DNA of 59,138 bases, taken from contig CAJUBC010000008.1 of the NCBI GenBank assembly GCA_910584545.1, positions 1 through 59,138 of the forward strand, written 5' to 3'. The position numbers and the translations under genes were made by a program. Each line of letters begins with the position of its first letter. Position 1 is the stretch's first letter. This document shows, piece after piece, positions 53,357 through 59,138 of this stretch. The notes under the pieces are model-generated. The model ran no database searches, was not told the origin of the DNA, and saw nothing but the letters and a program-made list of their open reading frames with translations. The DNA comes from an uncultured Muribaculaceae bacterium. GTDB taxonomy: Bacteria; Bacteroidota; Bacteroidia; Bacteroidales; Muribaculaceae.

Positions 53357-53403
53357 ATGAAGGCTGCGGAGGCCATGCCAGCGCCTCTTGCAGATGCATA
53401 CCG

Positions 53404-53435
53404 GGAGACCGCCGTAAAGGCGGTCTCCTTCTTTT
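53404..53435 (+). terminator. strong terminator after the oxidoreductase operon
   Basis: GGAGACCGCC and GGCGGTCTCC form a perfect 10-bp stem with a GTAAA loop, followed by a T-rich run. Confidence 0.9.
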
Positions 53436-53479
53436 TTGCCGTTTTGAACCGCTCATTTTTCATCTCTGTGTTGGTTTGA

Positions 53480-53511
53480 TTTGGATGTATCGGCAAAAAC
53501 CGTTAATTTTG
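53480..53511 (+). promoter_or_regulatory. Bacteroidetes-type promoter for the polyprenyl synthase gene
   Basis: TTTG (53480-53483), 20 nt, then TAATTTTG (53504-53511). Start near 53516. This supports ATG 53552 over the TTG at 53528, which would leave only about 12 nt of leader. Confidence 0.65.
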
Positions 53512-53551
53512 TCCCTGATAAAAAATTTTGTGGGACGGGGTCTATGACACT

Positions 53552-54547
53552 ATGGAGCAGAAAGGAAAAAAACAGGAGGGGACAATGAACAGGATTCTGT
53601 CGGGTTTGCCGGCACTCGCCGAGATGAACCGCATCATCGCCGAGTGCCTCTCGACACCCAACCGGATGATGAACGACATCGTGACCCGTTATCTGAAGGT
53701 GAAAGGTAAACAGATACGCCCCGTTCTCGTGATTCTGAGTGCCAAGATGTTCGGCCATGTCACCGACAAAGTGCTATATGCCGGCGCCGCCCTCGAGATG
53801 CTCCACAATGCCACGCTTATTCATGACGACATAGTCGACGAGACCTCGCTGCGCCGTGGCGAGCCTACCATCAACGCCACGATGGGCAACCATATCGCGG
53901 TGCTCGTGGGCGACTTCTTCGTGTCGAACGCCCTTTCAGCCGGTATCCGTACCGGAAACATCGACGTGGTGTCGTCGCTGTCGGCACTCGGCTGCGAGCT
54001 CAGCCTCGGCGAGATAGACCAGATATGCAACGTCCGCGACCATCACTATGACGAGGAGAGCTATATCGGCATGATCCGCCAGAAGACGGCCTCGCTCTTC
54101 ATGACCTGCGTGAGGATGGGTGCGGAGGTGGCCGGTGCCAAAGGCCCCGAGATAGAGCCGATTGTCAGGTTCGCCGAACTGCTGGGTCTCTGCTTCCAGA
54201 TCAAAGACGATATCTTCGACTATTACCCCAATCCGCAGATAGGGAAACCGACCGGCAACGACCTCCGCGAGGGAAAGGTGACGCTCCCGCTGATCCATGC
54301 GCTTGCAGTGGCTCCCGCTGAGGAATCACAACGCATGAAAACCCTCATAGAGGGCGGCGACCTCAATCAGGAAACCATCCACACGCTGATAGAATTCGCC
54401 AAACGATACGGCGGGATAGACTACTCGTTCGAGCGCATGCGCGACATGCAGCGCGAGGCGTATGAGGTGATCGACATCTATCCCGATTCGGAATCGAAGC
54501 GCGAGTTCATGGAAATCTTCGAATTCATCATCTCCCGCGACAGATGA
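53552..54547 (+). CDS. trans-polyprenyl diphosphate synthase (IspB-like)
   Basis: The enzyme condenses isopentenyl diphosphate units into a long all-trans chain, here most likely the menaquinone side chain. From ATG 53552 it is 331 residues. The first aspartate-rich motif is HDDIVDE and the second is IKDDIFDYY, both in the expected order. Chain length cannot be read reliably. It overlaps rnhB by 4 bp (ATGA). Confidence 0.9.
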   Translation: MEQKGKKQEGTMNRILSGLPALAEMNRIIAECLSTPNRMMNDIVTRYLKVKGKQIRPVLVILSAKMFGHVTDKVLYAGAALEMLHNATLIHDDIVDETSLRRGEPTINATMGNHIAVLVGDFFVSNALSAGIRTGNIDVVSSLSALGCELSLGEIDQICNVRDHHYDEESYIGMIRQKTASLFMTCVRMGAEVAGAKGPEIEPIVRFAELLGLCFQIKDDIFDYYPNPQIGKPTGNDLREGKVTLPLIHALAVAPAEESQRMKTLIEGGDLNQETIHTLIEFAKRYGGIDYSFERMRDMQREAYEVIDIYPDSESKREFMEIFEFIISRDR

Positions 54548-55173
54548 GCGTACGCAAATCCGTGCCAACCGGGACCGCTCTTCTCCGCTGCATGGTGGAG
54601 GGTGTGGCCGAGGCCGGCTGCGACGAGGCGGGACGCGGCTGTCTGTGCGGTCCTGTATCGTGCGCAGCTGTAATCCTGCCTCCCGATTTCATCCTGCCGG
54701 AGCTGAACGACTCGAAGAAACTCACCGCCGCGGCGCGCGAACGGCTCCGCCCCAGGATCGAGCGGGAAGCCTTGGCCTGGGCCGTGGTGATGGTGGATGC
54801 CGCAGAAATCGACAGGATCAACATCCTCAATGCCTCCATCGCGGGAATGCAGCGCGCCCTCGACCTGCTTGAGGTGCGCCCAGAGCACATTATCGTCGAC
54901 GGCAACAGGTTCAAGCCCTATCTCGACCCGGCGAGAAACATAGACATCCCCTACGATACCGTGGTGAAAGGTGACGGGAAATACATGGCGATAGCTGCCG
55001 CGTCGGTCCTTGCCAAGACCCACCGCGACGAGCTGATGCGCAAGCTTGCCTCCGAATGTCCCGGATACGGCTGGGAGAGGAATATGGGATACCCTACGCG
55101 CGACCATTACGAGGCTCTGAGGCGCTTCGGTCCCACGCGCCATCACCGCCGCTCTTTCCGTCTGGAGAAATAG
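54544..55173 (+). CDS. rnhB: ribonuclease HII
   Basis: RNase HII cuts at ribonucleotides embedded in DNA. The 209-residue protein has the catalytic AGCDEAGRGCLCGPV near the N terminus, NDSKKL, IVDGNRF and GDGKYMAIAAASVLAK. Together with the RNase HI at 26844 it gives the cell both classes. It is translationally coupled to the polyprenyl synthase. Confidence 0.96.
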   Translation: MSVRKSVPTGTALLRCMVEGVAEAGCDEAGRGCLCGPVSCAAVILPPDFILPELNDSKKLTAAARERLRPRIEREALAWAVVMVDAAEIDRINILNASIAGMQRALDLLEVRPEHIIVDGNRFKPYLDPARNIDIPYDTVVKGDGKYMAIAAASVLAKTHRDELMRKLASECPGYGWERNMGYPTRDHYEALRRFGPTRHHRRSFRLEK

Positions 55174-55221
55174 CATTCCCCTCCGCATCTGAGACATCAT
55201 AAAGCAAAATATCGCATACTA

Positions 55222-55253
55222 TTTCATTTTTTCAAATGAATTTGTTAACTTTG
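55222..55253 (+). promoter_or_regulatory. Bacteroidetes-type promoter for pyrH
   Basis: TTTC (55222-55225), 20 nt, then TAACTTTG (55246-55253). Start near 55258, about 30 nt before the pyrH ATG. Confidence 0.65.
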
Positions 55254-55288
55254 GATTCTTAAACAGCTCCTAAAGAATAAAAGTAAAA

Positions 55289-55999
55289 ATGAAATACAAA
55301 AGGATATTGCTTAAACTGTCCGGCGAGTCACTCGCCGGAGCCGCAGGTCATGGCGTGGATACCGACCGCCTCAACTCGTACGCGCGTCAAATCAAGGAAA
55401 TGGCCGATGGCGGCGTGGAGATCGGCATCGTGATAGGGGGGGGCAACATTTTCCGCGGCCTTTCCGGGGCCGCGAAAGGTTTCGACCGCGTCAAGGGAGA
55501 CCAGATGGGAATGCTCGCCACGGTAATCAACTCCCTGGCCCTAAGTTCCGCGCTCGAGGCGATAGGACAGCCTGCCGATGTGCTTACGGCCGTCGGAATG
55601 TTCCCCATCGGTGAGCAATATTCGAAATGGCGTGCCCTGAAATCCATGGAGGAGGGGAAAGTGGCCATTATCAGCTGCGGAACCGGCAATCCATATTTCA
55701 CCACCGACACAGGTTCGGCTCTCCGCGCCATCGAGATAGAGGCCGACGTGATGCTTAAAGGCACCCGTGTAGACGGTGTCTACACTGCCGATCCCGAAAA
55801 AGACCCCAATGCGGTTAAATTCGACCGCATCAGCTACGACGAGGTATTGGCGCGGGGACTGAAAGTTATGGACCTCACGGCCACGGCGCTCTGCAAGGAA
55901 AACGACATGCCGATCTATGTCTTCAACATGGACGTGGAGGGAAATCTGCGCAAGATGCTCGAAGGGGACAACGTCGGGACGCTCGTGACGGTGAGGTAA
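55289..55999 (+). CDS. pyrH: UMP kinase
   Basis: PyrH phosphorylates UMP to UDP. The 236-residue protein belongs to the amino acid kinase fold, with KLSGESLAG at the start, IGGGNIFRG, MGMLATVINSLAL and KGTRVDGVYTADPEKDP. It is normal in length and followed by frr, a common pairing. Confidence 0.97.
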   Translation: MKYKRILLKLSGESLAGAAGHGVDTDRLNSYARQIKEMADGGVEIGIVIGGGNIFRGLSGAAKGFDRVKGDQMGMLATVINSLALSSALEAIGQPADVLTAVGMFPIGEQYSKWRALKSMEEGKVAIISCGTGNPYFTTDTGSALRAIEIEADVMLKGTRVDGVYTADPEKDPNAVKFDRISYDEVLARGLKVMDLTATALCKENDMPIYVFNMDVEGNLRKMLEGDNVGTLVTVR

Positions 56000-56060
56000 G
56001 GAGACCTAACGGAATCCGTCCTCATGAACTTATACGAAAATCAATAAAAAAGATATAGAA

Positions 56061-56618
56061 ATGGAAGTAAAGGAATATCTTCAGAATGCCGAGGACTCCA
56101 TGCAGCTCGCAACGGAGTATCTCGACGACACACTGTCGCACATCCGCGCCGGCAAGGCATCGGCCCGTCTGCTCGACGGCATACGCGTGGATTACTACGG
56201 CACACAGAGTCCGATCTCTAACGTGGCCAACGTATCGGTGCCCGACGCGCGCACCATCGCCATCACACCCTGGGAAAAGTCGATGTTCAAGGAGATCGAG
56301 AAGGCAATCATCAATTCCGAGCTCGGCATCACTCCCGAGAACAACGGCGAGGTGATCCGTCTTTCGATTCCTCCCCTCACGGAGGAGCGCCGCAGGCAGT
56401 TGGTGAAGCAGAGCAAAAGCGAGGCTGAGAATGCCAAGGTATCGGTCCGCAACGCCCGTCGAGAGGCTATAGAAGGACTCAAAAAGGAGATTAAGAACGG
56501 TCTGAGCGAAGATGTCGAGAAAGACGCAGAGAACGAGGTTCAGAAGCTTCACGACAAATACATGAAGAAGATCGATGCCGTATTCGCTGACAAGGAGAAA
56601 GAGATTCTCACTGTCTGA
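56061..56618 (+). CDS. frr: ribosome recycling factor
   Basis: Frr splits post-termination ribosomes together with EF-G. The 185-residue, highly charged protein has the helical pattern of the family (LSHIRAGKASARLLDGI, NVSVPDARTIAITPWEK, LTEERRRQLVKQSK). It follows pyrH with a 61-bp gap. Confidence 0.97.
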   Translation: MEVKEYLQNAEDSMQLATEYLDDTLSHIRAGKASARLLDGIRVDYYGTQSPISNVANVSVPDARTIAITPWEKSMFKEIEKAIINSELGITPENNGEVIRLSIPPLTEERRRQLVKQSKSEAENAKVSVRNARREAIEGLKKEIKNGLSEDVEKDAENEVQKLHDKYMKKIDAVFADKEKEILTV

Positions 56619-56627
56619 TTCCGCGAT

Positions 56628-57587
56628 ATGGTATGTCCTTTGGTGTCGGTCATAGTGCCGGCCTATAACGCGGAGAAATATCTCCCGGCCGCCATAGAGT
56701 CTGTGCTAAAACAGACCTATCGCGGCTGGGAGCTTATACTTGTGGACGACGGCTCCACTGACTCTACCCCCGCAATCTGCGACAAGGCCGCAGCAGCCGA
56801 TCCCCGCGTCCGGGTGGTACACAAGCCCAACGGCGGGTTTTCATCAGCCAGAAACGCTGGCGTCAGCATTTCCCGGGGAAAGTATCTTGCGTTTCTTGAT
56901 TCAGATGATCTGCTCGCACCATCGTTTGTGGAGATCATGACCAACGTCGCAGTTCAACAAAAAGCCGAAATCGTGGCTTCGGATCACATCTCGTCGGAAG
57001 ATGAACCGGTTTTTGGCAAAATCGTGGGTTTGAATGTGTCGTGCGAAGATTCCATGCGGGTTGTCGAGAAGATACTGTATCAGAGATCCGTGGTGATATG
57101 TTCAGTATGGGGAAAGCTTTATGACAGGAAGCTATGGGAAAATATAGAATTCAGGGAGGGAATCGGTTATGAGGACCTCGACATTATCTATAGGGTTATG
57201 TTGAGCGTGGAGAAGGTGGCGGTAATACCGCAGCCTCTCTATTTCTACCGGCAGCATCCTGACAGCTACATACACACATTCACGCGGAAACGGGCCGATG
57301 TGCTCGACGTGACCGACCGCATGCTAGCATGGATGCGGGAGAACCGCCCGCAACTGGTTTCAGCCGCGGAGGACCGCCGGATGAGTGCGCATTTCAATAT
57401 ACTGAGCCTTCTCTACAAGAACCGCATGCGCGACAAGGTGCTCGAGGAGCGCTGCTGGCACGTGATCCGCGCACAGCGGACCAAAAGCCTACGTAACCCT
57501 AAGGTGCGGCTCAAGAACCGCATAGGCGCGTTGATAGCACTCGTAGGAGGCCGTCCGATGGTCCGTCTGCTTTCGAGATTCTATTAG
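56628..57587 (+). CDS. GT2-family glycosyltransferase
   Basis: The 319-residue protein has the GT-A nucleotide-sugar domain: VSVIVPAYNAEKYLPAAIESVLKQ at the start, VDDGSTDST, then the DSDD metal site. It most resembles the single-domain transferases of capsule or lipopolysaccharide synthesis. The sugar and acceptor are unknown. It begins 9 bp after frr, so it may be read through from the pyrH promoter. Convergent with the antiporter gene; only ~30 bp separates them. Confidence 0.9.
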   Translation: MVCPLVSVIVPAYNAEKYLPAAIESVLKQTYRGWELILVDDGSTDSTPAICDKAAAADPRVRVVHKPNGGFSSARNAGVSISRGKYLAFLDSDDLLAPSFVEIMTNVAVQQKAEIVASDHISSEDEPVFGKIVGLNVSCEDSMRVVEKILYQRSVVICSVWGKLYDRKLWENIEFREGIGYEDLDIIYRVMLSVEKVAVIPQPLYFYRQHPDSYIHTFTRKRADVLDVTDRMLAWMRENRPQLVSAAEDRRMSAHFNILSLLYKNRMRDKVLEERCWHVIRAQRTKSLRNPKVRLKNRIGALIALVGGRPMVRLLSRFY

Positions 57588-57617
57588 AAATTTCCCTTCC
57601 AGCAAAAGTTTGCGGAA

Positions 57618-58610
57618 TCAGATCTTGCCGAGTTCGGAGAGCACAAGATATGTGATGTAGGCAGCATAGCAGAGTATCATCACCGTTCCCTCCCAGCGGG
57701 TGATGGTCCGCTTCTTGAAGAACCATCCGAAAATCCAGAACAGCACCGAGGCTCCCGCAAGGGTGACGAGATCCACCATGCCGATGCCGTCGAACGGCAA
57801 CGGACGGACTGCAGCGGCCGCTCCGAGCACCATGAAAGCATTGAACACACAGCTGCCTATCACATTGCCGACGGCTATGCCGTTGTTTCCCTTTCGTGCC
57901 GCCGACACGGAAGCAGCCAGGTCTGGAAGGGACGTTCCCATGGCCACTATGGTAAGGCCGATGATGGCCTCGCTTACGCCGAGACCGCGTGCGATTCCCG
58001 ACGCTCCCTTTACGAACATATCGCCTCCCGCAACAAGCGCGGCAAGTCCTACGAGCACCCATATCACACCTTTCAGCGCCCCCATCTCCTTCTTGGCTCC
58101 CGATGCGGCCTCCTGACTCGAGTCGGTGCCGGGCACGGGATGATGTGCCTGATGGAGTATGTAGTGCATGAAAATGAGGAAGAAGAGCAGCAGCAGGATG
58201 CCGTCCACGCGGCTTACGCTCGCCTCTCCCGGAACCCCGAGATATGGAGCCAGTCCTATGGCGAGTATCGCCACCGAGGAAAGCACCACCATCGGAATTT
58301 CGTTGACCATTATGGTCTTGGTGATCTTCACCGGTCTAACCAGAGCGATGGCGCCGACAATCATCAATATGTTGAAGATATTGCTGCCGACCACGTTCCC
58401 GACGGCAATCCCGGTGTTGCCTTGAATGGCGGAGGTGACGCTGATGGCCAGTTCGGGCGTGGAAGTGCCGAACGCCACTATGGTGAGTCCCACCACAAGG
58501 TCGGACACGCCCCAGCGGCGTGCCAGCGCCGAAGCGCCGTCGGTGAGCATGTTGGCACCTCCCATTATCACTGCGAGGCCCGCGATCAGTATGAAGATGT
58601 CCCAGAGCAT
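57618..58610 (-). CDS. Ca2+/Na+ antiporter (CaCA family, YrbG-like)
   Basis: The 330-residue protein has two inverted halves of about five helices. Each carries an alpha-repeat: GTSTPELAISV with GNVVGSNIFN, and GTSLPDLAASV with GNVIGSCVFN. This is the ion-binding layout of sodium/calcium exchangers. It lies downstream of the C_GCAxxG_C_C gene on the same strand. Confidence 0.93.
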   Translation of the reverse strand: MLWDIFILIAGLAVIMGGANMLTDGASALARRWGVSDLVVGLTIVAFGTSTPELAISVTSAIQGNTGIAVGNVVGSNIFNILMIVGAIALVRPVKITKTIMVNEIPMVVLSSVAILAIGLAPYLGVPGEASVSRVDGILLLLFFLIFMHYILHQAHHPVPGTDSSQEAASGAKKEMGALKGVIWVLVGLAALVAGGDMFVKGASGIARGLGVSEAIIGLTIVAMGTSLPDLAASVSAARKGNNGIAVGNVIGSCVFNAFMVLGAAAAVRPLPFDGIGMVDLVTLAGASVLFWIFGWFFKKRTITRWEGTVMILCYAAYITYLVLSELGKI

Positions 58611-58661
58611 GATTCAGTGTGTGTTTATTCAGTTTCTAAGGAGCGAGCTCCTGATGTCTGT

Positions 58662-59057
58662 TCAGGCCTCCTTCTTATCGAGGGCCTTTGCGAGGAATTC
58701 GGCGGCATCGGCCACGCAGTCCTCGCATTGGCGCAATACGCGACCTGTGCCTATGCCTTTTAGCTCGCGGCATACGGTCGCGCCGTTACGCATCCTGAAG
58801 TTGGTCATAATTTCTTTGATCAGGGCGCGTGAGCGCGCTCGGTCGCGCGTGGCGAGACCCACCACCACGGCAGCGCCGGTGAGTGCCCCGCAGGTGCCCT
58901 CCATCGTGGCCATGCCGGTCCCGAAGGCATTGGTGGCGGCGCGGAGGGTCTCCTCGTCAAGTCCTGTTACGTCTGAAAATGTGCAGGCCACTGCCTGCGC
59001 GCAGTTGTATTCTCCCGAGCGTTTGCGGGCCCGTGCTTCTTCGATTTTATTTTCCAT
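58662..59057 (-). CDS. C_GCAxxG_C_C family putative redox protein
   Basis: The 131-residue protein has YNCAQAVACTF, then GTCGALTGAAVV and a later CEDC pair, matching the C_GCAxxG_C_C redox-type family. Members are often near oxidoreductases or membrane transporters, and their chemistry is not settled. The start codon is only about 4 nt from the -7 box, so the mRNA may be leaderless. Its promoter carries an 18-bp tandem duplication. Confidence 0.87.
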   Translation of the reverse strand: MENKIEEARARKRSGEYNCAQAVACTFSDVTGLDEETLRAATNAFGTGMATMEGTCGALTGAAVVVGLATRDRARSRALIKEIMTNFRMRNGATVCRELKGIGTGRVLRQCEDCVADAAEFLAKALDKKEA

Positions 59058-59061
59058 ATTA

Positions 59062-59091
59062 CAAAATTAACAATAGTTCGTTAAAAAACAA
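59062..59091 (-). promoter_or_regulatory. promoter of the C_GCAxxG_C_C gene
   Basis: On the minus strand, TTG (59091-59089), a 19-nt spacer and TAATTTTG (59069-59062). The -33 TTG is supplied by one copy of the 18-bp tandem repeat and the spacer is made of the other. Confidence 0.6.
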
Positions 59092-59106
59092 TAGTTCGTT
59101 AAAAAA
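59071..59106. repeat. 18-bp perfect tandem duplication, two units
   Basis: CAATAGTTCGTTAAAAAA occurs at 59071-59088 and again at 59089-59106 without any mismatch. Each unit contains the 15-bp element also found reversed at 39-53. Confidence 0.9.
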
Positions 59107-59117
59107 TGGAATATAGG

Positions 59118-59135
59118 CTAAGCGGCATCAGTCGC
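59118..59135 (+). repeat. REP-like fragment at the window edge
   Basis: CTAAGCGGC (59118-59126) matches the start of the right 37-bp repeat beside the transposase, and a small hairpin (GCGGC-ATCA-GTCGC) follows. The window ends three bases later, so the full element cannot be seen. Confidence 0.35.
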
Positions 59136-59138
59136 CAA

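Noticed and set aside
39..59102. Whole window as one mobile element bounded by inverted 15-bp repeats
   Set aside because: The interval contains core division and ribosomal genes and no integrase or transposase able to move it; the repeats are better explained as local elements.
59106..59138. Start of a new gene at the right edge (ATG at 59106)
   Set aside because: Only 11 codons are visible, and they overlap the REP-like hairpin; there is not enough sequence to support a gene.

Overview
The window looks like a chromosomal segment from a Bacteroidales bacterium, plausibly Muribaculaceae. The taxonomic reading is inference. It rests on repeated TAnnTTTG -7 promoter boxes (often with a TTG/TTTG/TTTC -33 element 19-20 nt upstream), a Bacteroidales-style dcw cluster, a MINPP-type phytase, a VorB/KorB-type 2-oxoacid:ferredoxin oxidoreductase operon and DUF1573 proteins. 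Most of the segment is GC-rich; the first ~6.5 kb is clearly AT-rich.

Layout. (1) 1-6335: an AT-rich accessory island with a ~650-bp gene-poor leader, then a tight operon of a radical SAM/SPASM peptide maturase, a plug-and-barrel outer-membrane protein and a C39-peptidase ABC exporter. This is the machinery of a ribosomally made, post-translationally modified peptide; no precursor is recognisable. (2) 6648-23188: a GT4 glycosyltransferase and a long co-oriented division and wall cluster, rsmH-ftsL-ftsI-murE-mraY-murD-ftsW-murG-murC-ftsQ-ftsA-ftsZ, lacking mraZ. (3) 23234-28443: rRNA methyltransferase, membrane protein, PdxB-like dehydrogenase, RNase HI and QueG. (4) 28471-31135, minus strand: MeaB GTPase and two DUF1573 proteins. 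(5) 31145-32616: a REP-associated tyrosine transposase (RAYT) with its own promoter, a 3-unit 32-bp repeat array, and 37-bp direct repeats on both sides. (6) 32614-39538, minus strand: flippase, ruvB, a structured untranslated candidate RNA, a small conserved protein, phytase, lipocalin-like lipoprotein and Wzi-like porin. (7) 39700-43659: tRNA-Glu, rpsT, tRNA-Glu, nadB and an S41 protease, then mfd, mscL and gapA. (8) 48886-55173: SDR, zinc-less sirtuin, a four-gene 2-oxoacid:ferredoxin oxidoreductase operon, polyprenyl synthase and rnhB. (9) 55289-59057: pyrH, frr, GT2, a Ca/Na antiporter and a C_GCAxxG_C_C protein.

How it works together: the core of the window makes and polymerises lipid II (MurE, D, C, G, MraY, FtsW, FtsI) and builds the Z ring (FtsZ, FtsA, FtsQ, FtsL). 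The strongest candidates for under-described biology are the RAYT/REP unit whose transposase carries an extra Rossmann-like C-terminal region, the RiPP export island, and the structured RNA locus beside ruvB. A 15-bp sequence sits at both extreme ends of the window in opposite orientation, and at the right end it is part of an 18-bp tandem duplication inside a promoter.
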